The notes: generated from the letters alone by a model not told the origin. A DNA stretch of 37,472 bases from a bacterium (GCA_017405875.1 JAFQZM010000008.1:1-37472); one strand, 5' to 3'. Positions 1-10,225 are shown, counted from the stretch's first letter. Made by a program: numbers and translations.

Positions 1-1881
1 AGGCGCAACCGACTCGAATCTGACAGATTTTCTTCCCTCTTTCTTTAAAACCGCAACTCCTTCGAGGGTCGGGAACCACAGATCGCCGTTTCTGCGCTTC
101 AAAACCGAAGGCTGCACGCCGCCCGTCGACTCAGGTCTGCGGATTCCGTCAGCAGATCCGTAAAGATTGCAGAAAACCGTTTCATTTTCAGCAGTTGCAG
201 CTTTCAGAACAAGGGATTGCGGCAGAGAAAAAAGTCCTTTCGTACTTGAAAACCAAAGATTTCCGTCGTCATCGGGAACTATTCCCAGAACGGTGTCGCT
301 GCACAAACCTTTTCGCGAGTCGATGCGGAAAATTTTCTGATTTTTGTCAATCAGAATAAGCCCGCTGTTCATTGTGCCGAACAAAACATTTCCGTTCCCC
401 GCAGGATAGACCGAAACAGGCATATCAGCGGCAAGTTCCCGATTTATTTCATGGAATTCATCATTTTCATCAAGCTGCCAAATTCCTTTTGAAGAGGCAA
501 ACCAAAGGTTTCCGGCATCATCTTCGGCAATAGAAGAGACAAAATCTGAATCGTCGCCGAATTTGCGCAGAAGATGCCACCCTTTCGCAGTATTCAAATA
601 TATCGCGCCGCCTCCGCCGCCTGCCCACAGACGCGATTTTCTGTCTCGGAAAATGACCCCCGCAGCGTTCACCGGAATATTGTTTTCGTTTTTCATCTTC
701 TTGAAAACATTGGGCTTTTCAGGCGAGAAAGAAATTATTCCGTTTGGAGTTCCGACAAGAATCCGGCCGTCTTCATTCTGGAAGAGTCCGCCGACAAAAC
801 GCCCGATATCCCCTTTTCTGTCACGGAGATATTTGAAGCTGCCGTTTTCGTAGTAAAAAAGACCGCCGCCGCGCGTTCCCGCCCAGACTCTGCCCGAATC
901 ATCCTCAAGAAGAGCGTAGACTTTTTCCGAAAAAAGCCCCGATTCGCGCCCCAGAGTTATGAATTTTCCGGGATAAAAGAGCTTTACTCCGCGGCTGCCG
1001 GCCAGCCAGAGAAAATCGCCGTCGATCTTCACTTCGGCGACATTTTCGGAATCGCGGCACAACTCTCCGCATGGTGTTACGACACCGTTTTCGGCAAAAA
1101 AGAGTTTTCCGCCGGCCGCAAAAGCTATTGTTTTTGAATTGAAATCAAGCGAAACAACTGCGTCGCGAGTTTGAATCTGCAACAATTTAGAGCACTTGCC
1201 GTTTTCAATCTGAAAAACCGACCCGTCTTTAGTGCCGACAAGAATTCTGCCGTTTTCTGAAGCTCCGCTTGTGATTTCAGAATGGTTAGCAGGACATAAA
1301 TTTTCAGAAAAAGTGCCGTCCGAATAAGATCTGACAGATCCGTCTGAAAAACCTGCGAAAAGTGTCTGAGTGTCTGAAAAAAGTACCGAAACGGATGCGT
1401 TTTCGGTTTGTAACCTGTTTATTTTATTATCTTTTATCAAATAGATTCCTTTTTCATCCGCTGCAAAAAGAGTACAGTCGCCGAGAGATTCGACATCAAA
1501 AAAAGCATGTGATTTTGCAACCGGTTTCGAAGAGATTCCCGAACCTGATATTTCAGAAATTCCAGTGGCGGTAGCAACGAAAACTTTGCCGTCACAACCA
1601 GTCAAATCATTGATTTTATTATTTAAAATCGACGGTTTCGTATTGGTTGCAAAAAATTTCGAAGAGTTTGAATCGATTCTCGCGAGCCCTTCCGCGCTTC
1701 CCGCCCAGACCAGACCGGATTCATCGCGGTAAAACGAGGTGACATTGCCGTGCGGCAGATCTGCTGGCGAATTCCACGAACGCGAGGCGAAATGGGAAAA
1801 ATCGGAAAAGGAAAAATCTTCCGCCGAAATTTCCGACGGAATAAAAAACAAAAATATGAAGCATAAAAAAAGCACAAACAT
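1..1881 (-). CDS. Two-component-regulator propeller (reg_prop) protein, C-terminal part missing
   Basis: An uninterrupted minus-strand frame of 627 codons runs from ATG at 1881 off the left edge, so the 3' end of the gene is outside the window. The protein opens with a hydrophobic signal peptide (MFVLFLCFIFLFFIPSEISA). Short blades follow, with the typical G-x-[LV]-W-[AF] signatures: GLVWAG, GRVWAGT, SRLWAGG, GNLWFAS, GNLWFSS and GDLWFPT. This is the reg_prop beta-propeller pattern of periplasmic sensor regions, which in known proteins is usually followed by a Y_Y_Y domain, a membrane helix and a histidine kinase or GGDEF output; none of that is visible here. There is no clear Shine-Dalgarno sequence. 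The start rests on the signal peptide, and the frame has a stop upstream with no earlier ATG. It is divergent from the giant Cys-rich gene. The fold is fairly certain, the output domain unknown. Confidence 0.85.
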   Translation of the reverse strand, partial: MFVLFLCFIFLFFIPSEISAEDFSFSDFSHFASRSWNSPADLPHGNVTSFYRDESGLVWAGSAEGLARIDSNSSKFFATNTKPSILNNKINDLTGCDGKVFVATATGISEISGSGISSKPVAKSHAFFDVESLGDCTLFAADEKGIYLIKDNKINRLQTENASVSVLFSDTQTLFAGFSDGSVRSYSDGTFSENLCPANHSEITSGASENGRILVGTKDGSVFQIENGKCSKLLQIQTRDAVVSLDFNSKTIAFAAGGKLFFAENGVVTPCGELCRDSENVAEVKIDGDFLWLAGSRGVKLFYPGKFITLGRESGLFSEKVYALLEDDSGRVWAGTRGGGLFYYENGSFKYLRDRKGDIGRFVGGLFQNEDGRILVGTPNGIISFSPEKPNVFKKMKNENNIPVNAAGVIFRDRKSRLWAGGGGGAIYLNTAKGWHLLRKFGDDSDFVSSIAEDDAGNLWFASSKGIWQLDENDEFHEINRELAADMPVSVYPAGNGNVLFGTMNSGLILIDKNQKIFRIDSRKGLCSDTVLGIVPDDDGNLWFSSTKGLFSLPQSLVLKAATAENETVFCNLYGSADGIRRPESTGGVQPSVLKRRNGDLWFPTLEGVAVLKKEGRKSVRFESVAP

Positions 1882-2058
1882 GGCGGCATTGTAAAAATCT
1901 GATTTTTTTTGGCAAGTTTTGTTTCTGCCTTTCTGCCGCCGTTGATCTTGTCGGAATCACGGAATCCCGATGGCGGCAAAAAACTGGACTTTTTTATTGG
2001 TTTAACTAAAATCTGTCGGTTTTTTTAAATTTAATTGGTTTTTTTATAGGAGTTTCCG

Positions 2059-5000
2059 ATGAAGATTTTCAAGATTTTGATTTGTGTTGCGTTTGTTCTT
2101 GTCGTTTCCGCGTGTCACGGCAAAAAGGAGACTATTTACGATTATCCCGATGACGACCCTACAACTGCTGAAAAAGGGAATGTCGGTGATCCGTGCGAAA
2201 AAAACGACGACTGCAAAGAGGGTCTTCTCTGCATTGACAAAGTGTGCAGCGAACCTGTCAAAGATGAAGACTCAACCGACGATTCAGACGAAAATCCCGT
2301 CGATGATAAAGACGATACAGACACCACTCCGACGGATGATGCCGATTCGGACACGAACGACCCTGACATCACTCCGACGGACGATGATACCGATACAAGC
2401 TCGAATGACGAAGACGAACCGGAAGACTCAGACACTAAGCCTGATGAAGACAAAGACATTCCGGAATACATTCCCGAATGCGGCAACGGTCTCCGCGATC
2501 CCGGCGAAGAGTGCGACAACGGTGCCAGCAACAGCGACCAACCCGGCAGCTACAGCACATGCCGTACGAACTGCCTGAAGGCGAGATGCGGCGACGGTAT
2601 CAAGGACGAAGGCGAAATCTGCGACGACGGAAACAATTCGGACGGAGACTACTGCAGCAAAAACTGCAACAGCATCACAGGCAGCTGCGGAGACGGTAAA
2701 CTGCAGGTCAACGAAATTTGTGATTCCGCTCTTGATCCCTGCTGTACCGACGACTGTTCAGAAATTGTTGAAGGATGCGGCTGCGGAGACGGTATAGTTC
2801 AGCGCAACGAAGTATGCGATAACGCCGAACCCGGCGAAGGCGGCGGTGAAGGCATCGGACCTTACTACTGCAACCTTAACTGCACAGAAATCATCGGAAG
2901 CTGCGGTGACGCGAGACATCAGGACAATGAAGCGTGTGACGACGGCAACAACAACGGTCGTTACGGTTACTGCAACTCGACATGTAGCGGCAGAACTTAC
3001 TGCGGAGACGGTATCGTTCAGCACGGGAACGAAGAATGCGACTGGGCAGATCCTGAAGAAGACAGCTATTGCTCAAGCGACTGCCAAGAGATCGGAAGCT
3101 GCGGCGACGGTCTTATCCAGAATAGTAATGAATGCTCCGCAAAATATGCGGATCTTGGTTTCAGCAGTGTTGCAGAGTGCGAGACTAAACTTGCCGGCAT
3201 TAACGAAGCCTGCGACAATTCAAAAAACGGTCAAGGAACCGGTGCTTACTGCTCAGCCGACTGCAGAACAAGCTACGGCGCGTGTGGCGACGGTATAATC
3301 CAGCGCGGGAACTGCGGTATTGAGGAAAACTGCACCGAAATCGCAGGCTCGACCTTGAACGAAGAGTGTGACAACGGCGAAAGCAACGGAAACCTCTACT
3401 GCCCGTACGGTCTTGCTACCAGCTGTAAAGTGTGTGACAAGTCCTGCAAAAAACAAAACGGTTATCCGATGTACTGCGGTGACGGCCGTGTCAGTTCGGC
3501 GGATGGCGAAGCTTGCGACAAAAATAACTTAGACGATCCGAAACGAGAATACTGCGCCGACAACTGCAGATATTATATCGGAGAGTGCGGTGACGGTATC
3601 ATTCAAGAGGGAATCGAATTCTGCGATCCGAACAAGGCAGACGATCCGAGGTCACCCTACTGCTCATCCGACTGCAAAACGGTAACAGGCGGCTGCGGCG
3701 ACGGCATCCTCAACCGCATGAACTGCGACGGATACGGGGCAAACTGCCAAGTTACCACAGGAGCAAACGAAGAGTGTGACGACGGAACAAACAACAGTCA
3801 GACGGTCGTCGACTGCCCGTACTTTACCGACAAAACGGAATGTACGTTCTGCAATATATCCTGCGAACTCGAACAAGGAAAAGTGAGATACTGCGGCGAC
3901 GGACTCACTCAGACCGGATATGAAGAATGCGACGACGGCAACTCGAAAAACGGAAAATACGGTTTCTGCAACAGCGACTGCTCAGGCTATATGCCGAAAT
4001 GCGGCGACGGAATCATCGACCGGGAGAACTGCAACGGCTTCGGAGAAAACTGCAGGGTTACATCCGGCGCGAACGAAGCTTGCGACAACGGTGCAAACAA
4101 CGGCAAAACGGCATGTGAATACGGCGAAGAAAACTGCAAGGTCTGCACCACAGACTGCACAGAAACAGACGGAACAATAACAGCTTACTGCGGTGACGGT
4201 ATCATCCAGCGCGAAGACTGCGACGGCTTCAATATTTGTGATGAAAACATAACCGTAAACTGCTGTATCGTTACCGAAGGCATCAACGAATCCTGCGATG
4301 ACGGCCAGGACAACGGAACTCCGGGTCACTGCAGAGCGGGATGCTACAGCGGCAGCGAATACTGCGGCGACGGAGATAAAACCGGCGACGAAATATGCGA
4401 TGACGGAACGAACAACGGTCAGTACGGTTATTGTGCTTCCGACTGTATGAGCGAAGGCAGGCGCTGCGGCGACGGTATAATCGAGACAGCTTACGGCGAA
4501 GAGTGTGATGACGGCGAAAACAACGGGCACTACTCTCCCAATAGTCAAGGCTACTGCAGCAGTGAATGCAAATTACAGGGCGGTCTCGGCTACTGCGGCG
4601 ACGGTATAATCCAGCGCGAAAACTGCGACGGCTTTGATATTTGCGATGAAAACATAACCGTAAACTGCTGCATCGTCACACCCGGCGCTAACGAAGCCTG
4701 CGATGCAGGAGAAAACAACGGTCAAACAGCATGTGAATACGGCGACAAAAGCTGTACAGTCTGCACCTCGTCATGTCTGAAGCAAAACGGAACCACATCA
4801 TACTGCGGAGACACAATAATTGACTCCCTGCACGGTGAAGATTGCGATGAAGGCTCGGCAAACGCAGATTACAACGCGATCTGTGACACGAATTGCAAAG
4901 AGAATCCTCCAAGATGCGGCGATGGTGTCATAGACGATGAATTTGATGAAATCTGCGACCAAGGCGACGGCTATGACGGATTTAACGGACGCTATTCTTC

Positions 5001-7962
5001 ATCATCAGATCCTTACTGCAGCAGCGACTGCAAGAGCTTCGGCAGCGGCGGATGGTGCGGCGACGGTCTGCCCAACGGACATGAAACCTGTGACAGCGCT
5101 GCCATGAACGGTCACTACGGCGGATTCTGCAACAACAACTGTACAGGCTTTACGCACAAGTGCGGCGACTCTTACATTGACACTGAGCACGGAGAGATCT
5201 GCGACGACCACGCCAACAACGGAAATTACGGTTACTGCGACAGCGAATGTCAGTTCATTCTTAAATGCGGTGACGGAATATGGCAGAAAACAAACTGCGG
5301 AGGAGAAGCAGGCTGCACGGAAGTTCCGGGTGCTGACGAGCAGTGCGACTACGGAGAAACACTGAACGGCTCAACGACAAAATGTGCTTACGGCTTAGAG
5401 AACTGCAGCCTCTGCGACAGCGAATGCAACAAATTTGAAGGTGAAACCTCCTACTGCGGCGACAGTATCACCGATGAAACCAACGACGAATTTTGTGACA
5501 GCGGAAAAGCAAACAACGGAAGCTACAATTTCTGCAGAACAGACTGCAAAGGCTGGATGCCAAGATGCGGCGACGGTTTCATCGACCGCGAGAACTGCGA
5601 CGGCTTAGGAGAAAACTGTCGAGTCACACCCGGCGCAAACGAGGAATGCGACGATGGTGAGGAAAACGGAAATTACGATAAATGCAACACACTCTGTTCC
5701 GGAATAATCAAATGCGGCGACGGCGACATAACCGACGGTGAAACCTGCGACGACGGACCGTTTAACGGACATTACAACCACTGTGACGAAACATGCAGAA
5801 AAGAAAAGACAGGTACATGCGGCGACGGAATTCTGCAAAAAGAAATAGGATACTGCGGCGGAGAAGCAGGCTGCGTTGAACTCATCGGTGCTGACGAGCA
5901 GTGCGATGCAGGTTACAGCAACAACGGCTTATTTACAGACTGTGATTACGGTATTGATTATTGCGAATTCTGCGACAGCAATTGCAAAATACTTATCGGA
6001 AACACTTCATACTGCGGTGACGGAACAGTTGACAGCGAACACGGCGAAAAATGCGATGACGGTATAGCCGACGGATCCTTCGGACACTGTGACAAAGAAT
6101 GCCAGATTATGGTCAATTACAGATGCGGTGACGGCAAAATCCAAAAAAGGAACTTGGAAGAGTGCGGAGACCGTCCTATATGCAGTGACAGTCTGACAGA
6201 AAACTGCTGTGAAGTCGTCGAATTCGCTCAAGGCGACCTGGCCGAAATCTGCGATGACGGAGCTCTTAACGGCACACCACAGCACTGCAACTCGACATGC
6301 ACCGGTTGGACCTACTACTGCGGCGACGGAATCATACAAAGAAGAAACTGCGAAGGCTACGGAGATAACTGCTTTGCCGATGCAACCTTAACCGAGGATG
6401 AGGAGTGCGACGATGCCGGCAGCAACGGCTATTACGGTTTCTGCAAAGAAGACTGTTCAGGCAAACGCGAAGAAAAATGCGGTGACGGAATTCTGCACAC
6501 CGGAGACTGCACTGATTACGAACACTGTTATACCGATCCTGACACAGGAGACTTCATCTGCCCCGACAAACCAAACTGTTCTGTAGTTCCCGGAGCATCA
6601 GAGATGTGCGACGAAGGTGTGGACAACGGTCTTTACTATGGTCACTGCGACGAATACTGTTCCGGCACAACAGCAAACGGCTACTGCGGTGATAAAAAAA
6701 TACAGAAAGAAACTGAAGAAGAGTGTACAGCCCTGCTTCCTGACACGCCGCGCTGTCCTGAAACGAATTCTCAAGGAATTTGCTGTGAAGTAGTATCTTT
6801 CAAATCCGGCGAAGAAAACAAGAAGGAAATTTGCGACGAAGGCAAAGATGACAACGGCTACCACGGTCACTGCAACGAAACATGCAATGGAATATCTTCC
6901 TGCGGCGACGGAGCGATCGGTAAGGATGAAATCTGTGAACAGAACGATATGCTCGGTATGATGCCTTGTAATCTCATTTCACAGTTCCAGAGCGGCACTA
7001 TCGGCAACTGCGACGACAAATGTACACCCGACCTCACCGGATGCGTAAGCGCAGACTCACACACAAGTCCTTTCTTCAAAACCGGACAGACACTCTGCTA
7101 CAACAACAGCTCTGTAGAGACATGCACGGGTAATACCGGCAGCGATTTTTACGGTCAGGAACCTGAACCGAATTTCAGCTACACGGCTCAGCATTTCGAG
7201 CTTAGAAGTGAAGACACTGTGGTTGAAGAGGCTGTTTCGGGATTGTTCTGGCAGAGAGATACTCTGGGCAACTACGGTTATGAAAAAGAAGGTGAAATTC
7301 ACTATTTCTGTGACGCTCATTCGTCCTGTACATTTGAGGAAGCCGACGGCTACTGTACAGATCTGACGCTCGGAGGTTACAGAGACTGGAGACTGCCGAC
7401 AATCGCCGAATTCTCGACTATTATGAACTACTACGGCAATGAGAACCGCATCGACTCGATTTTCACCAACACAAGAGAAGAATACTGGACACAGGAAGGA
7501 AAAATCTTCTCATCGGTAAACGGAACTCTTGCCAATCCCGAAAACAACAGCACGCATCAGATAAAATGCGTACGCTCCGGCAACGGCTGCACAACACTCC
7601 AGTGTATGCCGAAAGAAGAGTTGCTGATTTTTGATTTCGGAGATTCTGCGGTCACATCTGACGATGACTCTGTGTTCGTATTCTGGTACTTCGGCTTAGG
7701 CAATTCAAAATACTACGGCACATGGGAACAGGCTCTCGAATACTGCAAAAACAGGGACGTCAACGGTTTGAACAAAATGAGACTTCCTACAGTCAATGAA
7801 CTCATATCACTTATCGGCTCGAGAAGAATCATAACAGACAAGGCTTGGACATCCACTACGGTTAAAGGAGACGCTACCAAAGCTTATGCCGTTGATTTTT
7901 CGAATACTTTAGTAACAACCGACAGCAAAAACACCGTCAACTATGTAATTTGTGTTGAATAG
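2059..7962 (+). CDS. Giant Cys-rich repeat lipoprotein with two C-terminal DUF1566 domains
   Basis: This 1967-aa secreted protein starts with a lipoprotein signal peptide (lipobox V-S-A-C, Cys19), so it is probably membrane-anchored and exported. Residues about 30-140 form an Asp/Thr/Glu-rich linker with one small Cys cluster (GDPCEKNDDC). About 32 units follow, each starting CGDG or a variant (CGNG, CGDA, CGDS, CGDT, CGDK) and most continuing with E-x-C-D-D-G. This is the Myxococcus Cys-rich (disintegrin-like) repeat pattern, presumably disulphide-bonded. The last ~280 residues hold two DUF1566 (Lcl_C) units with the landmarks GLFWQR, DWRLPTIAEF and MRLPTVNEL. The start is supported by AGGAG seven bases upstream. 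The next gene starts 10 bases after the stop and shares the DUF1566 part, so the two are probably co-transcribed. A surface or adhesive role is inference; no enzyme motif is seen. Confidence 0.9.
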   Translation: MKIFKILICVAFVLVVSACHGKKETIYDYPDDDPTTAEKGNVGDPCEKNDDCKEGLLCIDKVCSEPVKDEDSTDDSDENPVDDKDDTDTTPTDDADSDTNDPDITPTDDDTDTSSNDEDEPEDSDTKPDEDKDIPEYIPECGNGLRDPGEECDNGASNSDQPGSYSTCRTNCLKARCGDGIKDEGEICDDGNNSDGDYCSKNCNSITGSCGDGKLQVNEICDSALDPCCTDDCSEIVEGCGCGDGIVQRNEVCDNAEPGEGGGEGIGPYYCNLNCTEIIGSCGDARHQDNEACDDGNNNGRYGYCNSTCSGRTYCGDGIVQHGNEECDWADPEEDSYCSSDCQEIGSCGDGLIQNSNECSAKYADLGFSSVAECETKLAGINEACDNSKNGQGTGAYCSADCRTSYGACGDGIIQRGNCGIEENCTEIAGSTLNEECDNGESNGNLYCPYGLATSCKVCDKSCKKQNGYPMYCGDGRVSSADGEACDKNNLDDPKREYCADNCRYYIGECGDGIIQEGIEFCDPNKADDPRSPYCSSDCKTVTGGCGDGILNRMNCDGYGANCQVTTGANEECDDGTNNSQTVVDCPYFTDKTECTFCNISCELEQGKVRYCGDGLTQTGYEECDDGNSKNGKYGFCNSDCSGYMPKCGDGIIDRENCNGFGENCRVTSGANEACDNGANNGKTACEYGEENCKVCTTDCTETDGTITAYCGDGIIQREDCDGFNICDENITVNCCIVTEGINESCDDGQDNGTPGHCRAGCYSGSEYCGDGDKTGDEICDDGTNNGQYGYCASDCMSEGRRCGDGIIETAYGEECDDGENNGHYSPNSQGYCSSECKLQGGLGYCGDGIIQRENCDGFDICDENITVNCCIVTPGANEACDAGENNGQTACEYGDKSCTVCTSSCLKQNGTTSYCGDTIIDSLHGEDCDEGSANADYNAICDTNCKENPPRCGDGVIDDEFDEICDQGDGYDGFNGRYSSSSDPYCSSDCKSFGSGGWCGDGLPNGHETCDSAAMNGHYGGFCNNNCTGFTHKCGDSYIDTEHGEICDDHANNGNYGYCDSECQFILKCGDGIWQKTNCGGEAGCTEVPGADEQCDYGETLNGSTTKCAYGLENCSLCDSECNKFEGETSYCGDSITDETNDEFCDSGKANNGSYNFCRTDCKGWMPRCGDGFIDRENCDGLGENCRVTPGANEECDDGEENGNYDKCNTLCSGIIKCGDGDITDGETCDDGPFNGHYNHCDETCRKEKTGTCGDGILQKEIGYCGGEAGCVELIGADEQCDAGYSNNGLFTDCDYGIDYCEFCDSNCKILIGNTSYCGDGTVDSEHGEKCDDGIADGSFGHCDKECQIMVNYRCGDGKIQKRNLEECGDRPICSDSLTENCCEVVEFAQGDLAEICDDGALNGTPQHCNSTCTGWTYYCGDGIIQRRNCEGYGDNCFADATLTEDEECDDAGSNGYYGFCKEDCSGKREEKCGDGILHTGDCTDYEHCYTDPDTGDFICPDKPNCSVVPGASEMCDEGVDNGLYYGHCDEYCSGTTANGYCGDKKIQKETEEECTALLPDTPRCPETNSQGICCEVVSFKSGEENKKEICDEGKDDNGYHGHCNETCNGISSCGDGAIGKDEICEQNDMLGMMPCNLISQFQSGTIGNCDDKCTPDLTGCVSADSHTSPFFKTGQTLCYNNSSVETCTGNTGSDFYGQEPEPNFSYTAQHFELRSEDTVVEEAVSGLFWQRDTLGNYGYEKEGEIHYFCDAHSSCTFEEADGYCTDLTLGGYRDWRLPTIAEFSTIMNYYGNENRIDSIFTNTREEYWTQEGKIFSSVNGTLANPENNSTHQIKCVRSGNGCTTLQCMPKEELLIFDFGDSAVTSDDDSVFVFWYFGLGNSKYYGTWEQALEYCKNRDVNGLNKMRLPTVNELISLIGSRRIITDKAWTSTTVKGDATKAYAVDFSNTLVTTDSKNTVNYVICVE

Positions 7963-7972
7963 GAGATTTACC

Positions 7973-9319
7973 ATGAAATTAGAAAAAACTTTATCTTTTT
8001 TTCTTCTGATTGCGGCATTAGTCTTCTGTATAAGCTGCGGCGGCAAAGGCAGCAAATACGATGATTTGGACGACTCCGATGCCGTTGACAACGATTCGGA
8101 AAAAGAAGATGAGGACAAACCGCTTCCCGTTACAGATGAAGATGGAGACACTGACGACAACGGTGATACTGAGGTAAACGACAGCGATACCGATTCTGAC
8201 AACGATACAGACGACACCGATACTGATTCTGACAACGATGCAGATGATACTGACACCGATTCCGACAACGATGCAGACGATACCGACACCAATTCCGACA
8301 AGGATGCAGACGATACCGACACTAATTCCGACGAAGATGACACCGATACTGATGAAAACCCTGATATTGACATGGACATCGTTGACGGTAAGGATGATCC
8401 CGGCGTCATCTGCACAGGTCAGACAAAATGTTACAACACCTACGAAGAAATCAATTGTCAGTCAGATTCGCCGTTTTTCGGTCAAGATGCTCTCTATACC
8501 TCACAAGGATACTGCAATGACAAAAGTTTTTCTATTTCGACCGACAAAACAGTCGTCGAGGACAACCACACAGAGCTGATCTGGCAGAACACTATTCCAT
8601 CCTCTTATGAAGGCTGCACGAATACTTCCGGCACATTATGTCTTCATAGCGAGGCAATTGCTTACTGCGAATATTTAAAATCACAAAACTATGCAGGACA
8701 CAACGACTGGCGTCTCCCGACTCCTGATGAACTGGCAACAATTATCGATTTTGGCAAAACTTCCCCTGCGATAGATTCGGAAATTTTCAAAATGCCGAAA
8801 ACTTCATATAAAGAGTTCTGGACACAAAACGCTCTCTCTCCCAAAAAAATCTGGTATATCGACTTCGAAACAGGAGAAATCAAGTCCGGAGAAGACAAAG
8901 GAAGATATGTCCGCTGCGTCAGCGGTGAGCTTGAAAAAGCTGAGTTCTCCATTATGAATGCGGATTCCGAACAGAAAATCGTTAAAGATCCTGTCCACAA
9001 CCTTTTTTGGACATACACAGCAAGTGAACAGAGTCTCTCTTGGCAGGAAGCCCTGGAACACTGCCAAAAACTCAATTACAACGGAGTTCACGGCTGGCGG
9101 CTTCCGAGCGTCAACGAACTTGCAACGATTCTTGACTATTCAATTTCAAAACCCGCCTCATCATTTCCGTCACTTGAAGAATCTTCTTCACCTATATTCT
9201 GGACATCGACTTCATACCAGCAGAATATCGGCACCGCTTGGAGAATATCATCTTCAACCGGCGAAGTCGGAGCAAGCGATAAAGTAGATTTTATCTACAA
9301 GGTTCTCTGCGTAAAATAG
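7973..9319 (+). CDS. DUF1566 lipoprotein with Asp-rich tandem-repeat linker
   Basis: This 448-aa protein begins with a lipoprotein signal peptide (C-I-S-C, lipid Cys22; the Cys at -3 is unusual). A strongly acidic linker (about residues 28-140) follows, containing an 11-residue Asp/Thr/Ser/Asn tandem repeat. Two DUF1566 domains (Lcl_C type) make up the rest, marked by DWRLPTPDELATI with FWTQ, and WRLPSVNELATILD with FWTSTSY. I chose the ATG at 7973 because AGGAG overlapping the upstream stop codon lies eight bases before it; an in-frame ATG at 7952 would put seven extra residues before the signal peptide. It resembles the C-terminal part of the preceding giant protein and is probably in its operon. 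It is likely an exported surface lipoprotein; the DUF1566 function is unknown. Confidence 0.88.
   Translation: MKLEKTLSFFLLIAALVFCISCGGKGSKYDDLDDSDAVDNDSEKEDEDKPLPVTDEDGDTDDNGDTEVNDSDTDSDNDTDDTDTDSDNDADDTDTDSDNDADDTDTNSDKDADDTDTNSDEDDTDTDENPDIDMDIVDGKDDPGVICTGQTKCYNTYEEINCQSDSPFFGQDALYTSQGYCNDKSFSISTDKTVVEDNHTELIWQNTIPSSYEGCTNTSGTLCLHSEAIAYCEYLKSQNYAGHNDWRLPTPDELATIIDFGKTSPAIDSEIFKMPKTSYKEFWTQNALSPKKIWYIDFETGEIKSGEDKGRYVRCVSGELEKAEFSIMNADSEQKIVKDPVHNLFWTYTASEQSLSWQEALEHCQKLNYNGVHGWRLPSVNELATILDYSISKPASSFPSLEESSSPIFWTSTSYQQNIGTAWRISSSTGEVGASDKVDFIYKVLCVK
8190..8345 (+). repeat. 33-bp tandem repeat encoding an acidic linker
   Basis: Four to five degenerate copies of a 33-bp unit lie in frame in the DUF1566 lipoprotein gene and encode an 11-residue unit of the type DTDTDSDNDAD. 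The period is a multiple of three, so copy-number changes would lengthen or shorten the linker without a frameshift. Confidence 0.8.
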
Positions 9320-10225
9320 CTACTTCGATTTTTTCTGAGTTTTTTTCTCTGCTCTTGTTTCTTCTGTTTTAGGTTCTGCTTTTGTTTTCTGAAAAAGTTT
9401 CCAGCCGCCGATAAAAAGAAAAATCGAAATCCACTGACTTGTCGAAAATATAAGGAAACTTCCGCGTATATCGAAACGCAGGAATTCGATCAGAAAGCGG
9501 GTTACGGAATATGAAAGAAGAAAAACTGCCGAAATATATCCGGGATTTTTCTGATTTTTGGAAAAGGCAAGTTTCAAAAGAACCGCGAATATTACGAAAT
9601 TGCTGAAAGAATGAATAAGCTGCGTCGGAATTATCGGCTGCGTGTCGGTAAAAAGACTCGTGTTGTCAGGGTCAAGCTGGTAAAGCAGAAACATCGTCTT
9701 CGAGCCTTGAGGAAAGCGTATTCCGAAAAGTTCCGACGGTCTTCCGAAACAGCACCCTTCAAGAAAACAGCCGATTCTAGTTAACCAGAGTCCGTTTGCG
9801 ACACAAATTGAAGCAGCATCGGCTGTTTTGAGGAATGATTTTCCATCGTGAGGATAGGCGATCAGAGTAAAAAGCGCGCCGGCAATAAAACCGCCTAAAA
9901 GCCCGCCGTAAAAGACATGACCCGGAGTAAAAGGATTAAGCATCGAAGTAAAAAGATAGGAGATTCCGTTCACTCTCAAGCCGTCAAGATAAAGCGAAAG
10001 CCTGCCTTCGAACAAAATATGAAAAATCTTTGAAACAACAAGGGCGGACGGCACAATGACAAGAGGCATGAAAATCATCTTTTTCAGACTCAGACCGAAC
10101 TGTTTCGACGAAAAAATCATTATCGGAACAGTCATGAAAAACGAAAAAAAGAGGATAGTCATGTATGCGCCGGGATAACCGAAACCGAAATAGTCAAAAA
10201 TCGGCTTGAAGAAATTAATATTCAT
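9320..10225 (-). CDS. Prolipoprotein diacylglyceryl transferase (Lgt) family membrane protein
   Basis: This 301-aa polytopic membrane protein has Lgt-family landmarks: the GGLLGG turn, and near residues 145-170 the segment TRIGCFLEGCCFGRPSELFG, which matches the Lgt signature region (R-I-G-x-F-x-x-G-x-x-x-G-R). A late R-F-x-x-E-x-x-R segment is also present. Lgt transfers diacylglycerol to the Cys of lipoprotein precursors in the inner membrane. The divergent signature (CFLEGCC in place of NFxNxE) suggests a paralogue rather than the canonical enzyme, so I give no gene symbol. Its ATG overlaps the stop of the upstream MinD-like gene (ATGA) and is preceded by AGGAG, implying translational coupling. 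It is the last gene of a five-gene operon. The C-terminus is rich in Lys and Glu. Its stop codon abuts that of the convergent DUF1566 gene. Confidence 0.8.
   Translation of the reverse strand: MNINFFKPIFDYFGFGYPGAYMTILFFSFFMTVPIMIFSSKQFGLSLKKMIFMPLVIVPSALVVSKIFHILFEGRLSLYLDGLRVNGISYLFTSMLNPFTPGHVFYGGLLGGFIAGALFTLIAYPHDGKSFLKTADAASICVANGLWLTRIGCFLEGCCFGRPSELFGIRFPQGSKTMFLLYQLDPDNTSLFTDTQPIIPTQLIHSFSNFVIFAVLLKLAFSKNQKNPGYISAVFLLSYSVTRFLIEFLRFDIRGSFLIFSTSQWISIFLFIGGWKLFQKTKAEPKTEETRAEKKTQKKSK

Noticed and set aside
574-1137. A 187-codon plus-strand open frame near the left edge
   Set aside because: It is antisense to the reg_prop gene, which shows repeated GNLWF-type blades in one continuous frame.
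2470-7060. CRISPR-like periodic repeats
   Set aside because: The periodicity is the coding of CGDG protein repeats. Units vary in length and sequence and keep one reading frame; there are no constant repeats with unique spacers, and no cas genes are present.
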